A stretch of 64,000 bases of DNA from Oceanospirillaceae bacterium. GTDB lineage: Bacteria > Pseudomonadota > Gammaproteobacteria > Pseudomonadales > Oceanobacteraceae. Both the position numbers and the translations under genes were made by a program. The DNA lies in the NCBI GenBank assembly GCA_024234265.1, contig JACKOM010000005.1:1-64000 (forward strand), written 5' to 3'. Below, one piece after another: positions 7,381 to 15,358 of the stretch; within the stretch, counting starts at the first letter, position 1; every line of letters begins with the position of its first letter. The notes beneath the pieces were generated by a model. That model was not told where the DNA came from. It saw nothing but the letters and a program-made list of their open reading frames with translations, and searched no databases.

Positions 7381-9250
7381 GGTAAAGCTTCTGGCCGGTG
7401 GTTTTGTATTTCTCGCTCATCTCCTCCATGCCTTTTTCCGCTTCCTGTTTGGCGGCGAAATCACGTACGTCCTGGGTGATTTTCATGGAGCAGAATTTCG
7501 GGCCGCACATGGAGCAGAAGTGCGCCACTTTGTGGCCTTCTTTTGGCAGAGTTTCATCGTGGTAGGCGCGTGCGGTATCCGGGTCGAGGGCCAGATTGAA
7601 CTGGTCTTCCCAGCGGAATTCGAAACGGGCCTTGGACATGGCGTTGTCACGGATTTGCGCACCCGGGAAACCTTTTGCCAAGTCCGCAGCGTGGGCGGCA
7701 ATTTTGTAAGCGATCAGGCCCTGTTTTACGTCATCGCGGTTCGGCAGGCCGAGGTGTTCTTTCGGGGTGACGTAACACAGCATGGCGCAGCCATACCAGC
7801 CGATCATGGCGGCACCGATGCCGGAGGCAAAGTGGTCGTAACCTGGGCTGATGTCGGTGATCAGGGGGCCTAATGTATAAAAAGGCGCTTCTTTACAGTG
7901 TTTGAGCTGTTCTTCCATGTTTTCTTTGATCATGTGCATGGGCACATGGCCAGGGCCTTCGATGATGGTTTGCACATCATGTTTCCAGGCGATCTGGGTT
8001 AACTCACCTAAGGTGCGCAGTTCGCCAAACTGGGCGTCATCGTTGGCGTCCGCCACACAGCCCGGGCGCAGGCCATCGCCGAGGGAGAAACTCACGTCGT
8101 AGGCCTTCATGATTTCGCAGATTTCCTCAAAGTGGGTGTAGAGGAAGTTCTCTTTGTGGTGGGCCAGACACCACTTGGCCATGATGGAACCACCGCGCGA
8201 CACAATGCCGGTTAAGCGGTTGGCTGTCATAGGTACATAACGCAGTAACACACCGGCGTGGATGGTGAAATAGTCCACACCCTGTTCTGCTTGCTCAATT
8301 AAGGTGTCGCGGAAAATTTCCCAGGTCAGGTTTTCGGCGATGCCATCGACTTTTTCCAGGGCCTGATAAATCGGCACAGTACCGATAGGCACAGGGCTGT
8401 TACGGATGATCCACTCGCGGGTTTCGTGGATGTTTTTACCGGTGGACAGGTCCATTACGGTATCGCCGCCCCAACGGGTAGCCCAGACGAGTTTTTCCAC
8501 TTCTTCTTCGATGGAAGACGTCACCGCCGAGTTACCGATGTTGGCGTTAACCTTCACCAGGAAGTTACGGCCGATAATCATAGGCTCGGCTTCTGGGTGG
8601 TTGATGTTGGCCGGGATAATTGCACGGCCGGCGGCCACTTCAGAACGAACAAATTCCGGGGTGATGTAAGACGGAATATTTGCGCCGAAGTGCATGCCCG
8701 GGTGTTGTTTGCCCATGTGCTGGGCCATGGCGGCCTGCTCTATGGCGAGGTTTTCACGGATGGCGATGTATTCCATTTCCGGGGTGATAATGCCCTGGCG
8801 AGCGTAATGCAGCTGGGAAACGTTTTTACCGGCTTTGGCTTTGCGCGGCTGGTGTTTGTGCTCGAAGCGTAATTGTTCGAGGGCGATATTCTGCTCGCGG
8901 GCCTGGGCGTAGTGGGAGCTGGCACCGCTTAATAATTCGGTGTCACCACGTTCTTTGATCCAGTTTTCACGGATACGGGGCAGGCCTTTGCGCACGTCAA
9001 TTTGCACGTTAGGGTCGGTATATACACCTGAGGTGTCGTACACCCGTACGGGGGCGTTATCTTCGCTGGCACCGTTTTGCAGCTGGGTTTTGCTCAGGCT
9101 GATTTCACGCATGGCCACCTGCAGATCAGGGCGGCTGCCTTGCACATAAATTTTGTTGGAACCGGGAAATGGTTGGGTCGACAGGCTGTCAACGCGGGCG
9201 GTATCACTGAGCTTGCTGATGTTCGATGTAGTAGCCAAGGTATGCTCCAT
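7370..9250 (-). CDS. thiC: Phosphomethylpyrimidine synthase
   Basis: 626 aa radical-SAM enzyme that rearranges aminoimidazole ribotide to HMP-P. The C-terminal iron-sulfur motif CSMCGPKFCSM (CxxCxxxxC) is intact, as are MALSVRDG-like core blocks such as FSLGDGLRPGC and EGPGHVPMHM. It is first gene after the TPP riboswitch, the usual control point. The ATG at 9250 lacks a good ribosome site; GGAG just inside the ORF would serve a TTG four codons later, so the exact start is uncertain. Seven bases of N-terminal difference would not affect the catalytic core. Confidence 0.96.
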   Translation of the reverse strand: MEHTLATTSNISKLSDTARVDSLSTQPFPGSNKIYVQGSRPDLQVAMREISLSKTQLQNGASEDNAPVRVYDTSGVYTDPNVQIDVRKGLPRIRENWIKERGDTELLSGASSHYAQAREQNIALEQLRFEHKHQPRKAKAGKNVSQLHYARQGIITPEMEYIAIRENLAIEQAAMAQHMGKQHPGMHFGANIPSYITPEFVRSEVAAGRAIIPANINHPEAEPMIIGRNFLVKVNANIGNSAVTSSIEEEVEKLVWATRWGGDTVMDLSTGKNIHETREWIIRNSPVPIGTVPIYQALEKVDGIAENLTWEIFRDTLIEQAEQGVDYFTIHAGVLLRYVPMTANRLTGIVSRGGSIMAKWCLAHHKENFLYTHFEEICEIMKAYDVSFSLGDGLRPGCVADANDDAQFGELRTLGELTQIAWKHDVQTIIEGPGHVPMHMIKENMEEQLKHCKEAPFYTLGPLITDISPGYDHFASGIGAAMIGWYGCAMLCYVTPKEHLGLPNRDDVKQGLIAYKIAAHAADLAKGFPGAQIRDNAMSKARFEFRWEDQFNLALDPDTARAYHDETLPKEGHKVAHFCSMCGPKFCSMKITQDVRDFAAKQEAEKGMEEMSEKYKTTGQKLYHEI

Positions 9251-9306
9251 GGGTTATTGGGCTACCAGGCAGGGAAGGGTGCGGACACAGAACGGATTGT
9301 GGTGCA

Positions 9307-9391
9307 CTTGTTCCCTACGCTGGTATTAACCAGATCAGGTTCAACGGGCTTCGCGGATGCGATCTCAGCCTTTTTCAGGCACCCCGACAAG
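9307..9391 (-). ncRNA. TPP riboswitch (THI element)
   Basis: On the minus strand the RNA contains GGGGTGCC, GGCTGAGA, CCCGTTGAACCTGATCTGG and TAATACCAGCGTAGGGAA, the conserved THI-box blocks. P1 is closed by CTTGT at the 5' side and ACAAG at the 3' side. It sits 57 bases before thiC. No terminator hairpin is seen between the aptamer and the start codon, so control is probably translational. Confidence 0.97.
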
Positions 9392-9468
9392 ATGCGACAA
9401 GTGTAGGCGTAAGGTGGCAGTGACACAAGAGCGGCCTATAGTTAAGGCGTGCCACAGGGAGCCGTTTC

Positions 9469-10041
9469 ATGAAACTTTATCTGGATTTGCACTCGCCCTT
9501 ATCCCGGTTAGTTCGTCTGTTTATTCTTGCCCATAAACCCGATCTGGCGATTGATGTGATGCCCCAGCTGAAAAATAACCTGCCCATTGCACTGACATCT
9601 GTCGACCCTGTGGGGGTTTTACCTGTGCTGGTGCTGGGGACAGGTGAGGCGGTGAATGGCAGCTTTCTGATTTGTGATGTGTTGGCTGAAAACATGGGGC
9701 TCAATGACCATAACCCAAAATCAGAGCGTGGTTTGTTAAGCAAAATACAGGCGTTATTACACAGTTTTGAGCGCTGGCAGGATGAAAACAGCCGTGAAAT
9801 TGCCGACGAACAAAGGTTGCGCAGTGAGCAGGATCGTATGGAGCGCATTTTAACTTTTATGGATTTACAGCAGTTGCCGGCGGCGCGTTTGAAAGGTTTG
9901 TGCAGTGTCGCTCTGTTTGCGGCCCTGGCCAGTATCCGCAAACATTTGCCCCATATCGACTTTAAACGTTATGCCCAGTTGCAATCCTGGTTTGTGGCGC
10001 TGGAGAATTTACCTGCAGCGGTGGCAACCCGTGAACGCTGA
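9469..10041 (+). CDS. Glutathione S-transferase-like protein
   Basis: 190 aa, cytoplasmic. The N-terminal 80 residues form the thioredoxin-like GST half: SPLSRLVRLFILAHKP, then DPVGVLPVLVLGTGEAVNGSFLICDVL, matching the cis-Pro and Glu/Ser glutathione-binding pattern in spacing, though Asn-Gly-Ser replaces the usual Glu-Ser. The rest is the all-helical GST C-terminal domain. Substrate unknown. It is divergent from the thiamine operon and stops at a bidirectional terminator. Confidence 0.78.
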   Translation: MKLYLDLHSPLSRLVRLFILAHKPDLAIDVMPQLKNNLPIALTSVDPVGVLPVLVLGTGEAVNGSFLICDVLAENMGLNDHNPKSERGLLSKIQALLHSFERWQDENSREIADEQRLRSEQDRMERILTFMDLQQLPAARLKGLCSVALFAALASIRKHLPHIDFKRYAQLQSWFVALENLPAAVATRER

Positions 10042-10053
10042 AAAAGATTAAAT

Positions 10054-10099
10054 AGCACCAACAAAAAATCCCCGCATGCGGGGATTTTTTGTTGGTGCT
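10054..10099. terminator. Bidirectional terminator between the GST-like and Lon-like genes
   Basis: A long inverted repeat, GCACCAACAAAAAATCCCC against its complement around GCATGC, has an A-run before and a T-run after, so it serves both converging genes. Confidence 0.9.
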
Positions 10100-10108
10100 T
10101 ACGCAGGA

Positions 10109-12610
10109 TCAGTGACGTTTTTTTGTTTTCAGATGTTTACGGCTGCGTGCGGATTTTTCTGTTTTGTCAGATTTCTCTGTTTTATCGTTATCCGCTTTGC
10201 TGTTTTTCTCGGCGGGCTCGTCATCGTCTTCATCGTCGTCAATTTCGGCAATTTCACGCAGGCGCTCGAGTACCCGTGCGTTCACCGAACCGCGCGGGTA
10301 AGTGCCGCGTTTTGAAAGCTCACCGACTTTGCGCTCAGTTAAAATAGCCAAGGCTTCATCTACGGTTTTAACACCGAAGATGCGGAATTGGCCATTTTCA
10401 ACGGCGTCGATCACTTCCTGTTTTAATACCAGATGTTTGACGTTGGAGTGCGGCACAATCACACCCTGTTTGCCGGTCAGGCCGCGGGCCTTACATACCG
10501 CAAAAAAGCCTTCAATTTTTTCGTTGATGCCGCCGATTGCCTGCACTTCACCGTATTGGTTAATTGAGCCGGTAATGGCGTAATTTTGCCCCAGGGGAAT
10601 TTTCGACAGGGCAGATACCAGTGCGCAGGCCTCTGCCATGGAAGCGCTGTCGCCATCGATATAACCGTAACTTTGCTCCATGGCGATATGGGCAGAAACT
10701 TCCAGCGGGAATTCCTGGGCGTATTTATGGCCGAGGTAGCCGGTTAAAATCATCACACCTTTGGTGTGAATGTTTTGCCCGAGGTTGGATTCACGCTCAA
10801 TATCCACAATGCCCCGCGAACCCGGGCACACTGTGGCAGTAATGCGTGCCGGTGCACCGAAGGAGCTGTCGCCGATTGACAGCACGGTCAGGCCGTTAAT
10901 TTTGCCGATGGCCTGACCATCGGTATCAATTAATGTGGTGCCATCGAGAATATCCGCCAGAATTTCTTTCTGGATGCGGCCACTGCGCATTTCTTTGGCA
11001 TTCAGGGCGCGGTCAATATGTACGGCATCAATGCAATTATCGCTGGCGAGTTTGCGGGTGAAATCCGCCTCGGCGAGTAATTCAAATATATCGCCGATAC
11101 GGGCAGATAAATGGCGCTGGTCTTCCGCGAGACGCGCACTGTATTCAATCATGCGGATAACCCCGGCGCGGGTCATGCTGGGGTAATTTTTTTCCATGCA
11201 GCGGCTGTGCAGCAGGCGCGCAAATGCGTAAATCTGCTCGTCGCTGTTTTCGATATAACCGTCAAAATCCACCAGTACGCGAAACATTTCCGGAAAATCG
11301 TCATCCAGGTCCTGCAACAGGTAATAGGTGTTGCGTGAGCCGATGAGGATAATTTTGATATCCAGCGGGATAATTTCCGGCAGCAAGGTGGTTGTGCTGA
11401 CCAGGCCCATTTCTGAATAGGGGCTTTCAATTTTTAACTGGCGGGAAATCAGCGCCCGTTTTAAGGCTTCCCATACAAAAGGTTCGTGCAGCAGTTTTTC
11501 TGCATCGAGAATGACATAACCACCGTTACCTTTGTGTAATGCACCGGGGCATAACTTGCGGTAACTGGTCACCAGTGCGCCCTGTTCGCTGGTGTATTCA
11601 ATACGTCCGAATAAATTGGCGTAACTGGGGTGCATTTCGTACACAACCGGTGCGCCGGAAGTGGCGCTGCGGTTCACCACCAGATTGGGCACGTAGGTTT
11701 CTTCGAGAATAGTGCGTTTAACGGATTCTTCGCGTGATTCAAGCAGGCGGTCATCGGTTAATTCGCTGATGACAATGCGGTGCAGGTGTTGCTGCATGGC
11801 GGCGAGATATTCATTAACACCTTTGTGGCCGGCATATTTTTCCCGCAGGGGGTTCATTAAAGGCTGCAGTGCGCTGTCGATGGTTTCCTGATTAAGTTTG
11901 CGTAATTCCAGGGTGGTTTCACGTTTCCACTGGGGCAGGGGAATTAATAATTCATTTAACAGGGTTTCCATGTCCGCGATGGTGTTATGGAAATTTTCGC
12001 GGGTTTCTTCATCCAATAATGCAAATTCCGGCTCTTCCAGGGGTTTGCCATCTTTCATGGGTGCAAAGCTGATGGCGCCCGCATCGCGGTATAAAGCCAC
12101 GCCGGCTTTTAAAGATGCCTGTTCTACGGCATCAATGGCTTTGTCGTATTGCTGATTAAAAACCCGCTCGATGATGGCTTTTTTCTGCTGGTAGGTGGGG
12201 TGTTCAAATGCTGCCGGGAAAGTTGCCAGCAGGCTGTCGACTAATTTTTCGATGTCGTTTTTGAATTCAGAACCCTGGCCGGCGGGTAATTCGAGTACAC
12301 GTGGCTCCCGTGGGTTATCGAAATTATTCACATAGGCCCACTCGGAAGGGGCTGTCTGGCGTTTGGCTTCGCTTTTTAAATAATCCTGCACATAGGAGGA
12401 GCGGCCAGTGCCCTGGTCGCCCATCACAAAAATGTTGTAACCGGGGCGATCCATGGCCACACCGAACTGGATGGCGGTGATGGCGCGTTCCTGACCCAGT
12501 ACGCCGTTATAGGGTTGCAGCTCGCTGGAGGATTCAAAATTTAAAATATTGCGGTTGATCTGAATGCTGAGCTGATGGGGTTGAAGCGCAGGAATGGTTT
12601 TGATGCTCAT
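10109..12610 (-). CDS. Lon-family ATP-dependent protease (LonB/YcbZ-like)
   Basis: 833 aa from the ATG at 12610; the frame is open 30 codons further but the downstream start gives the usual MSIKTI-type N-terminus. It has a P-loop at 64-72 (GDQGTGRSS, Arg in place of the usual Lys), an AAA insertion-rich middle, and a C-terminal Lon protease domain with Ser655 (GDSAS) and Lys698 (GGINEKIEG), spaced 43 residues as in E. coli Lon. It ends in a long acidic then lysine-rich tail (about 790-833), which is unusual and likely disordered. Role: degradation of unfolded or regulatory proteins in the cytosol. Confidence 0.9.
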   Translation of the reverse strand: MSIKTIPALQPHQLSIQINRNILNFESSSELQPYNGVLGQERAITAIQFGVAMDRPGYNIFVMGDQGTGRSSYVQDYLKSEAKRQTAPSEWAYVNNFDNPREPRVLELPAGQGSEFKNDIEKLVDSLLATFPAAFEHPTYQQKKAIIERVFNQQYDKAIDAVEQASLKAGVALYRDAGAISFAPMKDGKPLEEPEFALLDEETRENFHNTIADMETLLNELLIPLPQWKRETTLELRKLNQETIDSALQPLMNPLREKYAGHKGVNEYLAAMQQHLHRIVISELTDDRLLESREESVKRTILEETYVPNLVVNRSATSGAPVVYEMHPSYANLFGRIEYTSEQGALVTSYRKLCPGALHKGNGGYVILDAEKLLHEPFVWEALKRALISRQLKIESPYSEMGLVSTTTLLPEIIPLDIKIILIGSRNTYYLLQDLDDDFPEMFRVLVDFDGYIENSDEQIYAFARLLHSRCMEKNYPSMTRAGVIRMIEYSARLAEDQRHLSARIGDIFELLAEADFTRKLASDNCIDAVHIDRALNAKEMRSGRIQKEILADILDGTTLIDTDGQAIGKINGLTVLSIGDSSFGAPARITATVCPGSRGIVDIERESNLGQNIHTKGVMILTGYLGHKYAQEFPLEVSAHIAMEQSYGYIDGDSASMAEACALVSALSKIPLGQNYAITGSINQYGEVQAIGGINEKIEGFFAVCKARGLTGKQGVIVPHSNVKHLVLKQEVIDAVENGQFRIFGVKTVDEALAILTERKVGELSKRGTYPRGSVNARVLERLREIAEIDDDEDDDEPAEKNSKADNDKTEKSDKTEKSARSRKHLKTKKRH

Positions 12611-12775
12611 GTAAAAGGCTGACTCCAAAAATGACCCCGAATACCCAGGGGTTGAATGAAGTGGATTTTTCCACGAATCGCCCCCCATGGCCACGGCCAA
12701 GCGGTTTTATTTGTTAACTTCCTGTTTTTGTGGACTTTCTTCGCCAATTTGAAGGGTTTTGTTTGCAAAATATGT

Positions 12776-12785
12776 TGACCGGTCA
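12776..12785. promoter_or_regulatory. Perfect 10-bp palindrome before the YbfE-like gene
   Basis: TGACCGGTCA lies 41 bases before the start at 12827, in a locally AT-rich stretch. It resembles a small operator core. It is not the CTGT-N8-ACAG LexA box known for E. coli ybfE. Confidence 0.3.
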
Positions 12786-12826
12786 TATTATATTAACAAT
12801 TGATTTTGTTATTGAGGGAGAGGGTG

Positions 12827-13102
12827 ATGGCTGCACTGCTCGATGATCGCACCACGATTGATATGTTTGCTCAGGCACAGAAAGGGCGTCCGCGTTGCAA
12901 TCCCTATCCGCGGGATGTGCAGTTGCGCATCAATAAACGTGTGCAGCGCGAGCGTGATAAGGCAAAGGGCTATCGCCGCCTTGAAGTAAAAATGCCGATG
13001 GATTTGCTGGAGCGTTTGGATGAGCTTGCCCTGCAGGCAAATTGCAGTCGGGCGGAAATGGTTGAACAAAGTATTGTGCGGATGCTGGAGCGGGCATCCT
13101 GA
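12827..13102 (+). CDS. ybfE: YbfE-like small regulator (ribbon-helix-helix type)
   Basis: 91 aa. The central block DRTTIDMFAQ, GRPRCNP and RDVQLRINKRVQRERDK closely follows E. coli YbfE, a LexA-regulated protein of the CopB/RHH class, and the C-terminal half (VKMPMDLLERLDELALQANCSRAEMVEQSI) has the ribbon-helix-helix pattern of a DNA-binding dimer. The ATG at 12827 has GGGAGAGGG just upstream and was preferred to 12800. Target genes are unknown and no LexA box was found. Confidence 0.8.
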   Translation: MAALLDDRTTIDMFAQAQKGRPRCNPYPRDVQLRINKRVQRERDKAKGYRRLEVKMPMDLLERLDELALQANCSRAEMVEQSIVRMLERAS

Positions 13103-13133
13103 AAAACGAATGGCTGTTGTCTCTGTGAAATTT

Positions 13134-13157
13134 CAGCGCCCTTGCGGCGCTTTTTTT
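13134..13157 (+). terminator. Rho-independent terminator after the YbfE-like gene
   Basis: AGCGCC and GGCGCT form a stem over CTTGC followed by TTTTTTT. Confidence 0.88.
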
Positions 13158-13261
13158 ATGCCTGGGTGCGGCGTGTTTTGTCTGCCGGCTTTGCGCTGTT
13201 AGTATGATGTGATTGTGGCGACAGGTAAGGTCGCCGGTTTGTCAGGGTTGAGGAAAAAGCC

Positions 13262-14566
13262 ATGAGTAATGCCCATCTTTCCATTGTTGAAGGTTTGCAG
13301 CTGGAAGTGCATCCAGGTCGTGTGGAGATGTACGAAGAATTGCACAACCGCCCGTCACCTTTAGTGGAGTCCCCCTGTTTTATTACCCATTTTGCGTTAC
13401 TCACCGGTGAGCAGGGGCATCAGCAGGATTGGGCCATGGTGAATGAGTTATGCCAGCGTTTTGGTGTAAATCCACCCGGAGTAAAAGCCACGTGTTTTTA
13501 TCAGACATTCGGTGGTTTTGAGTTGCGCTGGGAGCGCCATACGGAATTTTCTACCTTCACATTTATCCGCCCAATGGAAACGGATGCCGAAGGCGATGCT
13601 TTGTCGTTTGTCCCTAAGGAATGGCTGAAAAAATTACCCGGCCAGCTGGTGGTTGCGTTGCATATGCAGGTGCGTAATGAGGAGTGGACTCCACAGGCTG
13701 AGCAGCATTTTTTCGAAAATCAGCGTGTTGCCGGCAGTCAGGTTGCCAATAACAAAGCCAAGGTGCTGACCAGTTTTCGTTTGCACAGTGATGGTTTTGG
13801 CCGTTTTCTGGTGCTGAATATGGGCTTGAATAATTATCAGACCGGCCGCCTCGTGCAGCGCCTTCTTGAGCTGGAAACCTATCGTTTATTGGCCCTGTTA
13901 GGTTTGCCTTTGGCCCGTGGCATGTCGTCTGAGGTTTCTGCAATGGAAGCTCAACTGACGAATCTTAACCATCAAATTACCCAAATCCGCAATGAAGCTG
14001 ATGAGCGTATCATGCTGCATGATTTATCTGTGCTTGCCGCACAGGTAGAGCAGTGCCGCAGTGATACAAACTACCGTTTTGCCGCGACGTTTGCGTATCA
14101 CGATATTGTCAGTAAACGTCTTGATAAAGTGTTCGAGCAACATATCAGCGGTTTGCAGACCATGCGTGAATTTCTCGAGCGCCGTTTGGGGCCGGGGATT
14201 AAAACCTGTTATGCAGTGCGTGACCGCCTTGAGGATTTATCGCGGCGTATTCACCGCACCACCAGTTTATTGCGTACCCGTGTGGAAGTGAGCATCGAAA
14301 GCCAGAACCAAAAGCTGTTAACGTCGATGGATCGCCGCTCCAGTTTGCAGTTGCGTTTGCAGCAGACGGTAGAGGGTTTATCCGTTGTGGCGATCGCCTA
14401 TTACATGATGGGTTTGCTGGGTTATGTGTTTGAGGCGCTTGCTGCAATGGGGCTGCACATCAACAAACCTGTTTATACCGGTTTATCCGTACCGCTTGTG
14501 CTGTTTTTGGTGTGGTGGGGTGTGCACAGGGTGAAGGTCAGAATTTCCCGCAGTGATGCAAGCTGA
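13262..14566 (+). CDS. DUF3422 family membrane-anchored protein
   Basis: 434 aa with the DUF3422 hallmarks: EELHNRPSP near the N-terminus, a central soluble domain, a coiled-coil stretch (about 225-265), and two C-terminal transmembrane helices (about 378-400 and 405-425) ending LFLVWWGVHRVKVRI. The family is widespread in proteobacteria and its function is not established. It probably faces the cytoplasm with a C-terminal hairpin in the inner membrane. The gene stands alone between a terminator and the next unknown gene. Confidence 0.85.
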   Translation: MSNAHLSIVEGLQLEVHPGRVEMYEELHNRPSPLVESPCFITHFALLTGEQGHQQDWAMVNELCQRFGVNPPGVKATCFYQTFGGFELRWERHTEFSTFTFIRPMETDAEGDALSFVPKEWLKKLPGQLVVALHMQVRNEEWTPQAEQHFFENQRVAGSQVANNKAKVLTSFRLHSDGFGRFLVLNMGLNNYQTGRLVQRLLELETYRLLALLGLPLARGMSSEVSAMEAQLTNLNHQITQIRNEADERIMLHDLSVLAAQVEQCRSDTNYRFAATFAYHDIVSKRLDKVFEQHISGLQTMREFLERRLGPGIKTCYAVRDRLEDLSRRIHRTTSLLRTRVEVSIESQNQKLLTSMDRRSSLQLRLQQTVEGLSVVAIAYYMMGLLGYVFEALAAMGLHINKPVYTGLSVPLVLFLVWWGVHRVKVRISRSDAS

Positions 14567-14616
14567 TACTGGCCTTTGTTTTGCTCTGCACAGGCAAGGC
14601 AAAACAGGGGCAAGGT

Positions 14617-15261
14617 ATGGCAATTTCAAACACCACCTCCGGCAGTGTGCAGCAATGGCTCAATCAATGGCTGCCACAAATCACCCGTGAAGAAACAACA
14701 ACCGCAGAAACAGATGCACAAACATCTGCTTCTGCGGTTTCAGATACTGTGTCTTTATCTTCAAAGGCTGAAAAACTCAGCCGCATCCATCAGGAATTTT
14801 TTGCAGCGGGGCCCATATCCTCCGATCAGATTCGTAATCTCAGTGTGCGAATGTATGAAGAAGGGCTGTTAAATGCGGAGGATGTCAGCCGTCTGACCGG
14901 TGAAAGTGTGCCGCAGGGCGGCAATGTTAAGCAGGCTATGCAGTTCCTGGCGAATTTTATTGCCGAAGAATCTGTGGCGGGTGATGCGGAGGGGGCAAAA
15001 GAATTAAACAAAGCCCTGCAGGTATTAAGCCGTGCGGATCAGGCGGTGGATGAAAGCAGTCTCACCCAGGAGCAATCAAGTGCTGCTTATGTTACGGCAT
15101 ACCGGGATTTACTCGTCGAAACCGATGCTGATTCAGATCTGATTGATGGGTTTGATCAGGTGGTGGATGTCTTCCAGGCGCTGGATCAGGTGCGTGCGAA
15201 TAGCGCGGGTAATTCCCGGCTGGCTTACTCAGCCTTGCTGGAAAAACTCAATAAGGGATAA
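14617..15261 (+). CDS. Unrecognised 214-aa helical protein
   Basis: I do not recognise this protein. It has no signal peptide or membrane helix. The first 50 residues are Ser/Thr/Gln-rich and low in hydrophobics, probably disordered; from about residue 50 it is helical and acidic (SRIHQEFFAAGPISSDQIRN, RMYEEGLLNAEDVSRLTG). The pattern of short amphipathic helices resembles EF-hand-sized modules but no calcium loop is evident. The ATG at 14617 was chosen over an upstream TTG because the latter overlaps the preceding gene region without a ribosome site. Codon use looks like the neighbours, so it is likely a real lineage-specific gene. Confidence 0.6.
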   Translation: MAISNTTSGSVQQWLNQWLPQITREETTTAETDAQTSASAVSDTVSLSSKAEKLSRIHQEFFAAGPISSDQIRNLSVRMYEEGLLNAEDVSRLTGESVPQGGNVKQAMQFLANFIAEESVAGDAEGAKELNKALQVLSRADQAVDESSLTQEQSSAAYVTAYRDLLVETDADSDLIDGFDQVVDVFQALDQVRANSAGNSRLAYSALLEKLNKG

Positions 15262-15268
15262 AAACTTA

Positions 15269-15300
15269 GACGCGCAATGCACTGTTGCGCGTCATTCCTT
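15269..15300 (+). terminator. Hairpin terminator, weak T-tract
   Basis: GACGCGCAA and TTGCGCGTC form a perfect 9-bp stem over a 7-base loop; only a mixed ATTCCTT follows. Confidence 0.55.
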
Positions 15301-15358
15301 GCAAGTTGGGCTGCCAGCTTTTATAAAAGACACCAAATTTTCAAAGCAGTTATAACCC

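Noticed and set aside
7112..7873. A 253-codon open frame on the plus strand
   Set aside because: It lies antisense to thiO and thiC, which have complete catalytic motifs; it has no ribosome site and low-complexity composition.
12776..12800. A LexA box controlling the YbfE-like gene
   Set aside because: No CTGT-N8-ACAG pattern is present; only a TGACCGGTCA palindrome is seen.
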